20,719 nucleotides of DNA from an uncultured Lysobacteraceae bacterium. Its GTDB lineage: Bacteria; Pseudomonadota; Gammaproteobacteria; Xanthomonadales; Rhodanobacteraceae. The stretch's first letter is position 1, and the number at the start of each line of letters is the position of its first letter. Shown here piece by piece: positions 7,309-14,400 of this stretch. The stretch is from NCBI GenBank assembly GCA_946482585.1, contig CAMLSI010000024.1, forward strand, positions 1 through 20,719, written 5' to 3'. The notes under the pieces were generated by a model. It ran no database searches, was not told the DNA's origin, and saw only the letters and a list, made by a program, of their open reading frames with translations. The translations under genes were made by a program, and so were the position numbers.

Positions 7309-8442
7309 GTGGAACTGACTCTGGTATTCAGCGTGATCGTGATCGCGCTCGTGTTCGAGTACATCAACGGCTTTCACGACACGGCCAATTCCATCGCGAC
7401 GGTGGTCGCGACCAAGGTGCTGAGTCCGGGCCAGGCCGTGATGCTCGCGGCCGGCATGAACCTGATCGGGGCGCTCTGGGGGACCGCGGTCGCGAAGACG
7501 ATCGCCTCGGGCCTGATCGACACCGGCGTCGTCAACGTCACGTCGATGGTGCTGATCTGTGCCCTGTCGGGTGGCGTGATCTGGAACCTGATCACGTGGT
7601 GGTGGGGCCTGCCGTCGTCATCTTCGCATGCGCTGGTCGGCGGTCTCTGCGGCGCCGCGTTCGCCGCCGCGGGCGACAACTGGCAAGCGATCATCTGGAA
7701 CGTGCCCGGTGCCGAGCACTGGTGGCAGGGCAAGGGCCTGCTGCCCAAGGTCGTGTTACCGATGATCCTCTCGCCGCTCGCGGGTTTCATCCTCGGCATC
7801 GTCATCATGGGCAGCCTGTTCGCGCTGTTCTCGTTCCTCGCCGACCGCAAGGGCGTGCTGCAGAAGATCGGCCGGCCGCGTTTCGCCAATGCGCTGTTCG
7901 GCAAGCTGCAGATCGTGTCGGCGAGCGCCATGGGCTGGGCGCACGGCTCCAACGACGCGCAGAAGACCATGGGCATCATCGCGCTCGCGCTGGCCTCGGC
8001 CGGCGTCGCGGGCCAGCTCGACGGTCTGCCGGAATGGCTGCACTTCCTGCGTCTGGACGGGAATCCGAAGAATCTCGAGATCCCGCTCTGGATCAAGCTG
8101 ACCTGTGCCGTCGTCATGGCCGCGGGCACGGCCGCGGGCGGCTGGCGCATCATCAAGACGCTCGGCCACAAGCTGGTCAAACTGCATCCGGTGCACGGCT
8201 TCGCCGCGGAAACCGCGTCCGCGACGATGATCCTGTCCGCGTCGAGCCTCGGCATCCCGGTCTCCACCACGCACAACATCTCCGCCGCGATCATGGGCGT
8301 CGGTACCGCCAAGCGTCTCAACGCGATCAAGTGGACCGTCGTCGAGCGGATGATCTGGGCCTGGATACTGACGCTGCCGATCGCCGCCGGGCTGGCCTAT
8401 CTGCTGGTCAAGATCGCGCACGGGGCCGGTCTGCCGATCTGA
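7309..8442 (+). CDS. pit: Low-affinity inorganic phosphate permease, PiT family
   Basis: This 377-residue integral membrane protein has about ten hydrophobic segments and both diagnostic PiT repeats. The first is FEYINGFHDTANSIATVVATK near residues 15-35, the second GWAHGSNDAQKTMGIIALA near 209-227. These build the two-fold phosphate and cation site (the NGFHD/GSNDA Asn-Asp pairs). Pit carries phosphate, usually as a metal-phosphate complex, with protons. The start is GTG at 7309. TGAGG, which overlaps the stop codon of the preceding gene, is a well-placed ribosome binding site, so translation is probably coupled. A longer or shorter start is not supported. The order DUF47-pit is the standard two-gene unit. 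It converges on modC. Confidence 0.95.
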   Translation: MELTLVFSVIVIALVFEYINGFHDTANSIATVVATKVLSPGQAVMLAAGMNLIGALWGTAVAKTIASGLIDTGVVNVTSMVLICALSGGVIWNLITWWWGLPSSSSHALVGGLCGAAFAAAGDNWQAIIWNVPGAEHWWQGKGLLPKVVLPMILSPLAGFILGIVIMGSLFALFSFLADRKGVLQKIGRPRFANALFGKLQIVSASAMGWAHGSNDAQKTMGIIALALASAGVAGQLDGLPEWLHFLRLDGNPKNLEIPLWIKLTCAVVMAAGTAAGGWRIIKTLGHKLVKLHPVHGFAAETASATMILSASSLGIPVSTTHNISAAIMGVGTAKRLNAIKWTVVERMIWAWILTLPIAAGLAYLLVKIAHGAGLPI

Positions 8443-8478
8443 CACGCGGGATCGGCACGTCGTCCGAGCGAAACGCAC

Positions 8479-8507
8479 GGAGCCCTCTTCCCGAAGGGAC
8501 GGGCTCC
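8479..8507. terminator. Interrupted hairpin between convergent pit and modC
   Basis: GGAGCCC (8479-8485) pairs with GGGCTCC (8501-8507). Inside it TCCC-GAA-GGGA (8489-8499) can form a second short stem. The element lies in the 88-base gap between pit and modC stops and can fold on either strand. No strong T-run follows, so intrinsic termination is not certain. Confidence 0.5.
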
Positions 8508-8530
8508 CGGCACGCCGCCCGCCGCAATCG

Positions 8531-9190
8531 TCAGATGAAGGCGGCAATAGGCAACTGCTCGGCGACGCGACCGTCGTCGAGCAGCACGACGTCGTCGGCG
8601 AGCGCGCGCACTTCGTCGACCTGATGACTGACGAGCAAGGTCGGCAGCGCGATCTCGTCGCGCAGCCGGCGCAGGTACTCCAGCAGTTGCGCGCGCGCCT
8701 CGCGGTGCAGGCCGACCAGCGGTTCGTCGAGCAGCAGCGCGCGCGGACGGCTCAGCAGCGCGCGGCCGATCGCGACGCGGCGGGCTTCGCCGCCGGACAG
8801 GGTCGCCGGCCAGCGCGCGAGCAGGTCGGTCAGGCCGAGCAGTTGCACGGCGGCATCGAACCCGACCGCGTCGCTCGTGTTCTTGCCGTGCTGCCCATAG
8901 ATCAAATTGTCGCGCACGCGAAGATGTGGAAAAAGCCGTCCGTCCTGGAACACCGCGCCGAGTCCGCGTCGTGCGGCGGCGACGTTGATCCCGGCCGCGC
9001 TGTCGAACAACAGCTCGCCGGCGAGGCGGATGCGGCCTGCGTCGGGGCGGCGCAGGCCGGCGATCGCGAGCAGCACGCTGGTCTTGCCGCTGCCCGACGG
9101 GCCGAACAGCGCGAGATGGCGCGCCGGCGACGCGAACGCGACCTGCAGGTCGAAATCGCGCGACTTCCAGCGGATATCGAGTTCAATCAT
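8531..9190 (-). CDS. modC: Molybdate ABC transporter ATP-binding protein ModC, short form without TOBE domain
   Basis: This ATPase powers molybdate import through ModB. In 219 residues it has Walker A GPSGSGKT (about 30-37), Q-loop AVFQDGRLFPH, signature LSGGE (about 132-136), Walker B ALLLDEP and the H-loop LLVSHQVDE. It stops right after the ATPase domain. Typical ModC is about 350 residues with a C-terminal molybdate-binding TOBE (mop) domain; here only 88 bases separate the stop from pit, so that domain is absent, not frameshifted. The D-loop reads DEPLVGLHREA, with His where the family normally has Asp (SALD-type). ATG 9190 overlaps the end of modB by 8 bases, so translation is coupled. 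Assignment to molybdate, rather than sulfate, rests on modA/modB next door. Confidence 0.9.
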   Translation of the reverse strand: MIELDIRWKSRDFDLQVAFASPARHLALFGPSGSGKTSVLLAIAGLRRPDAGRIRLAGELLFDSAAGINVAAARRGLGAVFQDGRLFPHLRVRDNLIYGQHGKNTSDAVGFDAAVQLLGLTDLLARWPATLSGGEARRVAIGRALLSRPRALLLDEPLVGLHREARAQLLEYLRRLRDEIALPTLLVSHQVDEVRALADDVVLLDDGRVAEQLPIAAFI

Positions 9191-9872
9191 GCGGAGTCTT
9201 CGCGTCGGCGCCGCGACGCGCGAGTAGGGCGGCGAACAGCGACGCGGCGATGCCGACGAGCAGCGCGACCCAGACCAGTCGGCCGAGTCCCGCTTCGCCG
9301 CCGGGCTGGTTCAGCAGTTCCCAGATCGCGATCGACAGGGTGCGCGTTTCGCCGGGAATGCTGCCGACGAAACTGATCGTCGCGCCGAATTCGCCGAACG
9401 CGCGCGCGAACGCGAGCACGCAGCCGGCGAGCACGCTGCGCAGCGACAGCGGCAAGGTAATGCTCACGAAACGACGCCACGGTCCCGCGCCCAGCGATTC
9501 GGCCGCGGCTTCGAGACGCCGGTCGACGCCGTCGAACCCTGCGCGGACCGACAGGACCAGCAGCGGAAAGCTCATGATCACCGCGGCGACGACGGCGCCG
9601 CTCCAATGGAACGCGAACGTGATGCCCAGTGGCGCGAGCCAGGCGCCGATCACGCCATGACGGCCGAACAGCAGCAGCAGCGCATAGCCCGTCACGACGG
9701 GCGGAAGCACGAGCGGCAGGTTCAGCAGCGCTTCGAGCACGCTCTTGCCCGGGAAGCGCAGCCGCGACAGCGCGAGGCCGAGCGCGAGTGCGAACGGCAG
9801 GGCGACGACGAGGCTCAGCAATGCGACCTTCAGGCTGATCGCAAGCGCCGAGCTTTCGGCAGGGCTCAGCAT
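9183..9872 (-). CDS. modB: Molybdate ABC transporter permease ModB
   Basis: The 229-residue inner-membrane permease has five to six hydrophobic segments and the ModB/CysT-type layout. It starts LSPAESSALAISLKVALLSLVVALP, followed by LLNLPLVLPPVVTGYALLLLFG. The EAA loop that contacts the ATPase is AAESLGAGPWRRFVSITLPLSLRSVLAG (about 125-152), and RAFGEFGATISFVGSIPGETRTL follows, which is highly typical of molybdate permeases. Length matches the usual 225-230. ATG 9872 lies 6 bases after the modA stop, and the gene ends 8 bases inside modC. The three genes form a compact modABC operon. No residue oddities stand out. Confidence 0.95.
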   Translation of the reverse strand: MLSPAESSALAISLKVALLSLVVALPFALALGLALSRLRFPGKSVLEALLNLPLVLPPVVTGYALLLLFGRHGVIGAWLAPLGITFAFHWSGAVVAAVIMSFPLLVLSVRAGFDGVDRRLEAAAESLGAGPWRRFVSITLPLSLRSVLAGCVLAFARAFGEFGATISFVGSIPGETRTLSIAIWELLNQPGGEAGLGRLVWVALLVGIAASLFAALLARRGADAKTPHD

Positions 9873-9878
9873 TGTGCT

Positions 9879-10640
9879 TCAGTCCGCGGCCGCGCGGCGG
9901 AAACCGGCGCGTTGCAGGATGCCTTGCGCCGGATCGCTGCGCAGCAGCGCGAGCAGGCGCCGCGCCGCGTCGCCGTCGCGATCCTTCAGCGCGGCGGCGG
10001 GGTAGACGATTTCGGGATGGCTGTCGGCCGGAAATGCGGCGACGACACGGACGCCGGGTTCCGACATCGCGTCCGAACGATACACGGCCGCGAGCGGCGC
10101 CTCGGCACGCACGGCGAGCGCCAGCGCCGCGCGAACGTTCTCGGTGGCCACATAGCGGCTCTCGACCTGCGCCCAGAGGCCGAGCTTTCCGAACGCGGCC
10201 TTTGCGTACTTGCCGGCCGGCACGCTGCGCGGTTCCGCCAGGGCGATGCGCGAATCGCCGAGCGCCGCGCGCAGGTCGGTCTGCGGTGACAGCGACAGCG
10301 ACACGGTCGAATCGCGCGGCGCGACGAGCACGAGCTCGTTGCGTGCGAGCACGAAGCGCGTGGACGCCGCGACGCGATCGCGCTGCTGCAGCCAGTCCAT
10401 CCATTCGAGATCGGCGCTGATGAAGACGTCGGCCGGCGCACCCGCATCGATCTGGCGCGCGAGCGCCGAACTCGCCGCGTAGCTCGTCTTCATCTCGCCG
10501 ATGGCCCGGGCCTCGGGCAGCGCGACGATCTCGTCGAGCGCGGGCTTCATGCTCGCCGCGGCGAAGACCAGCAGTTCCGCGGCGCGCACGGGCCAGGCGA
10601 CGGCGATCAGCAGCAGGAACAGCAAACGCCTCGCGAACAT
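9879..10640 (-). CDS. modA: Periplasmic molybdate-binding protein ModA
   Basis: ModA captures molybdate (or tungstate) in the periplasm and delivers it to ModBC. The 253-residue precursor has a signal peptide, MFARRLLFLLLIAVAWPVRAAEL, with likely cleavage after VRA at about residue 20. Ligand-contact regions are visible: LLVFAAASMKPALDEI (first Ser), YAASSALARQIDAGAPADVFISAD (second Ser) and AVYRSDAM (Tyr near residue 183). PEIVYPAAALKD is the typical C-terminal lobe motif. ATG 10640 is chosen because the signal peptide begins there; an in-frame extension to 10712 is Arg/Pro-rich and lacks signal features. It is first in modABC. No ModE gene or ModE-type TATATAACGAT box was seen. Confidence 0.93.
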   Translation of the reverse strand: MFARRLLFLLLIAVAWPVRAAELLVFAAASMKPALDEIVALPEARAIGEMKTSYAASSALARQIDAGAPADVFISADLEWMDWLQQRDRVAASTRFVLARNELVLVAPRDSTVSLSLSPQTDLRAALGDSRIALAEPRSVPAGKYAKAAFGKLGLWAQVESRYVATENVRAALALAVRAEAPLAAVYRSDAMSEPGVRVVAAFPADSHPEIVYPAAALKDRDGDAARRLLALLRSDPAQGILQRAGFRRAAAD

Positions 10641-10668
10641 GGTCGGTCCGGGTCGTGAATTCCGGCGA

Positions 10669-10699
10669 AGTCTAGGGGGTCGCGCGATGAAATAGCCAA
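10669..10699 (-). promoter_or_regulatory. Weak candidate promoter for modABC
   Basis: On the minus strand TTGGCT (10699-10694) is followed by TAGACT (10674-10669) with a 19-base spacer, about 30 bases before the modA ATG. The spacing is longer than ideal, so this is only a candidate. Confidence 0.3.
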
Positions 10700-10723
10700 C
10701 CGGCATAGCCATCCGACACGATC

Positions 10724-10758
10724 ATGCGCCGCGACGACGGATGATCGTCGCGGCGCAT
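10724..10758 (-). terminator. Long perfect hairpin downstream of the AraC-type regulator gene
   Basis: A perfect 14-bp inverted repeat, ATGCGCCGCGACGA (10724-10737) and TCGTCGCGGCGCAT (10745-10758), surrounds a 7-base loop. It lies 37 bases after the regulator stop and before modA, both read leftward. This is the right place to end the regulator transcript. There is no U-run after the stem in that direction, so it may instead be a partial barrier or processing structure. Confidence 0.55.
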
Positions 10759-10795
10759 CCGGTCGGCCTCGTGGCGCGTGCGCGCGCCGCCGCGG

Positions 10796-11554
10796 TCACT
10801 CGCTGCCGGGACGCATCAGCTGCCGGTACTGGCGCGGCGCGAAGCCGGTGACCTGGCGGAATTGGCGCGACAGCGCGCTCTGATCCGAGAAGCCCGCGTG
10901 CTGTGCGATCTCGGCAATCGGCAGCGGTGTCGACGCGAGCAGGCGCGCGGCGTGGTCGATGCGTGCCTTGATCAGGTACTGCCCCGCCGACAGGTGGAAG
11001 ATCTTCTTCATGCGCCGCTCGAATTGCGCCTGCGACAGTCCGGCGCGACGCGCGAGATCTTCCATGCGCAGCGGCTGGTCGTAGTGCTCGAGCATGTAGT
11101 CGACGGTCTCGGCGAAACCGGTGTCGATGAGTCCGGCGCGACTCGGCTCGATCAGATCCTTGGAGATGCAGGCCAAGCCGACGATGCGGCCTTGCGCATC
11201 GTAGAGCGGTTCCTTCGTGGTGAGACACCAGCCCGCGCTGCCGTCGCGGTAGATCGTGAGATCGAGGTTGTCGACGATCGGGCGGCCCGTGTTGAACAGG
11301 CGTTCGTCCTGCCGCGTATAGCGCTCGGCCATCGGCTGCGGAAACAGGTCGAACGCGGTCTTGCCGATCGCGTCCTGCTTGCGCTTGAGCCCGCAACGCA
11401 CGACGACCGCTTCGCTCATCGATACGTAGCGGCCCTGCTTGTCCTTGACCGAGAAAAGAATGTCGGGCTGCCGGTCGAACAGCGTCTCGACGTACCACGG
11501 CGAAGCGACGCGCGCCATGAAGGCTTCGCGCCAGCGTGCAAGTTCATTGTTCAT
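10796..11554 (-). CDS. AraC-family transcriptional regulator with N-terminal PAS domain
   Basis: The 252-residue protein joins a PAS-type sensor (about 22-135: VETLFDRQPDILFSVKDKQGRYVSMSEAVV, through RIVGLACISKDL) to a C-terminal AraC/XylS double helix-turn-helix (about 148-245). The latter shows LRMEDLARRAGLSQAQFERRMKK and the signature IAEIAQHAGFSDQSALSRQFRQVTGFAPRQYRQ. ATG 11554 has GGGGGAG 3-4 bases upstream; an in-frame extension to 11740 lacks a site and is Arg-rich. It is divergent from the collagenase gene and near the hydroxyproline genes. In Pseudomonas, hydroxyproline catabolism is controlled by an AraC-type protein (LhpR), so control of this cluster by hydroxyproline or a pathway intermediate is a reasonable inference. 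The PAS ligand is unknown. Confidence 0.93.
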   Translation of the reverse strand: MNNELARWREAFMARVASPWYVETLFDRQPDILFSVKDKQGRYVSMSEAVVVRCGLKRKQDAIGKTAFDLFPQPMAERYTRQDERLFNTGRPIVDNLDLTIYRDGSAGWCLTTKEPLYDAQGRIVGLACISKDLIEPSRAGLIDTGFAETVDYMLEHYDQPLRMEDLARRAGLSQAQFERRMKKIFHLSAGQYLIKARIDHAARLLASTPLPIAEIAQHAGFSDQSALSRQFRQVTGFAPRQYRQLMRPGSE

Positions 11555-11596
11555 CGTCTCCCCCTCGCGAATCGGGCCGCGACAGTTTTTCGTGTC

Positions 11597-11624
11597 TGTG
11601 CGATTCGCCGGTTTGTGCGGATTG
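11597..11624. promoter_or_regulatory. Candidate operator with two related half-sites, regulator/collagenase intergenic region
   Basis: TGTGCGATTCG (11597-11607) is followed 17 bases later by the related TGTGCGGATTG (11614-11624). The first word is repeated exactly upstream of the epimerase gene at 14307-14317. AraC-type proteins commonly bind two direct half-sites. The element lies 43-70 bases before the regulator's own ATG, so autoregulation would also be possible. Confidence 0.4.
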
Positions 11625-11650
11625 CTGCGCTCACGTGACCGTATGCGGCT

Positions 11651-11662
11651 AGACCATGGTCT
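11651..11662. promoter_or_regulatory. 12-bp palindrome upstream of the collagenase gene
   Basis: AGACCATGGTCT is a perfect palindrome. It lies just before TAGCAT (11674-11679), a possible -10 element, where no good -35 is present. It could be an operator at an activator-dependent collagenase promoter; this is a guess from position. Confidence 0.3.
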
Positions 11663-11700
11663 TGGTCGAAACCTAGCATCATCGTCGGCAGGAGTCAGGT

Positions 11701-11759
11701 GGAGGCGAACGCGTTGCAGCGCGTCCGCCTCCGGGAACACCGGGCTCGTGCGGTGTTTT
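11701..11759 (+). promoter_or_regulatory. Tandem hairpins in the collagenase 5' leader
   Basis: A 13-bp stem with one mismatch (11701-11713 with 11720-11732, loop TTGCAG) is followed immediately by a second stem. That stem is AACACCG (11736-11742) with CGGTGTT (11751-11757), and it ends in TTTT (11756-11759). The second resembles a short intrinsic terminator and the ribosome binding site GGGGAGA begins at 11777. The leader may attenuate or otherwise regulate collagenase expression. Confidence 0.45.
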
Positions 11760-11788
11760 CACACAAGTCGATGTTCGGGGAGAAACCA

Positions 11789-14119
11789 ATGTATTCGTTT
11801 GACCGGCTTTTGCAAGCCGGCCAGGGGCTGGCTGCGTGCCTGTTCCTTGCCGCCTTGTCGTCGGGCGCCGCTGCGCGCCCGCAAGTACCGCAACCGGGAC
11901 CGGCGGCGGAGACCGACGCGGAGCCGCACCCGGCTTCGCACATCCAGACGCGCCGCATGACCTGGGACACGCGCCCGCCCTTGCCGGCGAGTCGCGAGCA
12001 CTTGTATCGCTCCTACGACGAACCCGCTCGGGGGCGAGCCGCGCTCGGCAGTTGCGACATCGCCGGCTTCGCGAGCGCGAGCGGTGCGGCGCTCGTCGCG
12101 GCGGTGCGCGCGGCCGATGCGTCCTGCTTCCAGAGCGGCGGCCTGTTCCAGGTCACCGGCACGACGGCGGGACAGATCTTCGCCGAGAGCAAGATGGTCA
12201 CGGTCGCGAACGCGATGCAGGCCGACGCCGCGACCTATCCCGGCGACAACAGCAATCACATGTACGAACTCGTGCTGTTCCTGCGCGCGGGACTCTACGT
12301 GCAGTACTACAACGAGCCCGACGTCGGCGCCTACGGCGCCGCTCTCACGAACGCGATCCGGCCGGCGCTGAACGCGTTCGTCGCCAACGCGCACTTCCAG
12401 GATGCCAACGACGCGCACGGCAAAGTGCTCGCCGAATTCGTCACGCTGATCGACAGTGCCGGCGAGAATGCGCAGCAGCTCGATACCGTGCGCGGCATTC
12501 TCGATCGCTACGGTCCGGCCTGGGCCGATCTGTGGTACATGAAGAGCGCGACGAACAACGTGTTCACCGTGCTGTTCCGCGGTCACTACGATCCGGCGTT
12601 CCAGGCGCTGGTGCAGGGCAGCGGCAGCGGCGTCCTCGATACGCTCGTGAGTTTCATCAACGACAATCGCGCCGCCGATGTCGGCACGGACCGGCAGTAT
12701 CTGCTGCAGAACGCCGCGGGCGAGCTCGGCCGCTTCAGCCAGTACACCGCGAGCGGCTTCCACGCGCTCGCCCATCCGAAGATCAAGTCCATCCTCGACC
12801 AGTTCACGATCACGGGCGCCGGCGGCGGCATCTACGTGCGCATCGGCAGCGTCGTCGACTGGTACGACCATGCGCATTGCGGCTACTACGGACTGTGCTC
12901 CTTCGCGCAGGATCTCGAGGCCGCCGTGCTGCCGGCGGCGAATGCGCGCGACTGCAGCGCGACCCTGCGCGTGCGCAGCCAGGCGCTGACCTCGGCCCAG
13001 CTCGACCAGGTCTGCGCGATCGTCGGCGCGGAGGAAGGTTATTTCCACGCGCAGGCGCAGACCAACAACACGCCGGTGCCGAACGATTTCAACGCGCGTC
13101 TGGAAATGGTGATCTTCCATTCCAGCGACGACTACGAGACCTATTCGGGCGTGATCTTCGGCAACGACACCAACAACGGCGGCATCTATCTCGAAGGCGA
13201 TCCGTCCGACCCGGCGAACCAGGCGCGATTCCTCGCGTACGAAGCGGAGTGGCTGCGTCCCGATTTCCAGGTGTGGAATCTCACGCACGAGTACATTCAC
13301 TATCTCGACGGCCGCTTCAACTGGCACGGCGGTTTCGGCGCGCTGCCGATGGAGGCGCCGTATTCGACGATCTGGTACATCGAAGGCTTCGCCGAATACC
13401 TGTCGTACTCCTACCGCAATCTGGCCTACACCGCGGCGATCGCGGCGGCGGGAAATCCGGACACGTTCACGCTCGCGCAGCTGTTCGACACCGAATACAG
13501 CACCGACTACGCGCGCACGTACCAGTGGGGCTATCTCGCCTCGCGCTTCATGTTCGAACGGCATCGCGACAAGATCACGAGCCTCTATGCGATATCGCGG
13601 CCGGGCAACTACGACCCGGGCTATCGCAACTGGCTCGATCCGATCCGCACGGCCTACAACACCGAGTTCCGCGGATGGCTGGTCTGCCTCGCCGCGAACA
13701 ACGGCAATACGGTCACCTGCAACGGCGGCCAGCCCGACCTGATCTTCGAGAACGATTTCGGCACGGACGCGGGCGCGGTACCCGAGTGCACGTCGAGCAA
13801 TGCGGGCCAGCTCGACAACGGCTGCAAGCGCAGCAACCTGTCGGCCGCGGCGGCGCAGGACCGCGTCTATCTGACGCTGTTCGTTCCCGCCGGCAAGACC
13901 AATCTTCGCTTCGCGATGAGCGGCGGCAGCGGCGACGCCGACATCTACGTGCGAGCCGGCAACTGGCCGACGGATACCGTGTTCGACCAGGCGCCGCGCC
14001 TCGTCGGCAATGACGAGACGGTGACGATCGCCTCGCCCGCGACCGGATGGCACTACGTCATGCTGAAGCCGCGCACGAGCAGCTTCAGCGGCGTGCAGGT
14101 CGCGGCCGCCTGGCAGTGA
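11789..14119 (+). CDS. Secreted M9-type collagenase (zinc metallopeptidase) with PPC domain
   Basis: The 776-residue precursor has a signal peptide (MYSFDRLLQAGQGLAACLFL, cleavage near GAAA-R at about 34). An M9 N-terminal activator-like region follows (about 85-400), then a peptidase core. The zinc site is HEYIH at 500-504 (His500, Glu501, His504) with Glu532 in WYIEGFAEYLSY, 28 residues after the second His. That is the spacing I recall for clostridial ColG. A Cys-containing linker and a C-terminal PPC domain (about 690-776; SGGSGDADIYVRAG and GWHYVMLKPRTSSFSGVQV) complete it. ATG 11789 has GGGGAGA upstream and begins the signal peptide. It should cleave triple-helical collagen outside the cell. 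Neighbouring hydroxyproline genes support collagen, though gelatin or related substrates are possible. Confidence 0.93.
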   Translation: MYSFDRLLQAGQGLAACLFLAALSSGAAARPQVPQPGPAAETDAEPHPASHIQTRRMTWDTRPPLPASREHLYRSYDEPARGRAALGSCDIAGFASASGAALVAAVRAADASCFQSGGLFQVTGTTAGQIFAESKMVTVANAMQADAATYPGDNSNHMYELVLFLRAGLYVQYYNEPDVGAYGAALTNAIRPALNAFVANAHFQDANDAHGKVLAEFVTLIDSAGENAQQLDTVRGILDRYGPAWADLWYMKSATNNVFTVLFRGHYDPAFQALVQGSGSGVLDTLVSFINDNRAADVGTDRQYLLQNAAGELGRFSQYTASGFHALAHPKIKSILDQFTITGAGGGIYVRIGSVVDWYDHAHCGYYGLCSFAQDLEAAVLPAANARDCSATLRVRSQALTSAQLDQVCAIVGAEEGYFHAQAQTNNTPVPNDFNARLEMVIFHSSDDYETYSGVIFGNDTNNGGIYLEGDPSDPANQARFLAYEAEWLRPDFQVWNLTHEYIHYLDGRFNWHGGFGALPMEAPYSTIWYIEGFAEYLSYSYRNLAYTAAIAAAGNPDTFTLAQLFDTEYSTDYARTYQWGYLASRFMFERHRDKITSLYAISRPGNYDPGYRNWLDPIRTAYNTEFRGWLVCLAANNGNTVTCNGGQPDLIFENDFGTDAGAVPECTSSNAGQLDNGCKRSNLSAAAAQDRVYLTLFVPAGKTNLRFAMSGGSGDADIYVRAGNWPTDTVFDQAPRLVGNDETVTIASPATGWHYVMLKPRTSSFSGVQVAAAWQ

Positions 14120-14186
14120 CGCCGATCGGCGGCGTGTGCTCGCGGTAGCGAACGCACGATCGCGGCGGCCAGGTTTCAGCGAGTAG

Positions 14187-14219
14187 ACCGCGGCGAAGGA
14201 TCGCCGCGGTTTTTTTTTT
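14187..14219 (+). terminator. Strong rho-independent terminator after the collagenase gene
   Basis: A perfect 10-bp stem, ACCGCGGCGA (14187-14196) and TCGCCGCGGT (14201-14210), closes on AGGA. Counting the last stem base, ten consecutive T follow (14210-14219). It separates the collagenase transcript from the hydroxyproline operon, so the operon must have its own promoter in 14220-14400. Confidence 0.95.
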
Positions 14220-14306
14220 CGCGGCCACAGGTCGACGCGTTTCACGACCGTGAACCCCTCGCGTTCTCTGCGACTTTCGTCGAGATTGCCGTGTCCGCGG
14301 GACATT

Positions 14307-14317
14307 TGTGCGATTCG
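14307..14317 (+). promoter_or_regulatory. Candidate operator upstream of the hydroxyproline operon
   Basis: TGTGCGATTCG is identical to the word at 11597-11607 in the regulator/collagenase gap and is 84-94 bases before the epimerase ATG. Other things seen in this 281-base gap: TTTCACGACC (14240-14249) and TTTCACAACC (14371-14380), plus the small inverted repeat TTCAC-GACC-GTGAA (14241-14254). No convincing sigma-70 -35/-10 pair was found, which fits an activator-dependent promoter. Confidence 0.4.
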
Positions 14318-14400
14318 TGGTACGGCAGCGAGGCGATGCGCCAATCCGTTGCAGTGACGGTTCGCTACGATTTCACAACCATTTCGCAGTGCTCATCTGC

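Noticed and set aside
8443..8530. Remnant of the missing ModC TOBE domain
   Set aside because: The gap is only 88 bases and contains a hairpin, with no frame resembling a mop domain; the domain is absent rather than frameshifted.
10641..10712. Earlier modA start
   Set aside because: The added residues would place charged sequence before the signal peptide, which begins cleanly at 10640.
10641..10795. ModE operator or molybdenum cofactor riboswitch upstream of modA
   Set aside because: No TATATAACGAT-like inverted repeat and no long conserved leader was seen; the only structure is the 14-bp hairpin.
11759..14344. Very long open frame (861 codons) antisense to the collagenase gene
   Set aside because: It is Arg/Val/His-rich without recognisable domains and mirrors the codon bias of the collagenase on the other strand; typical of GC-rich shadows.
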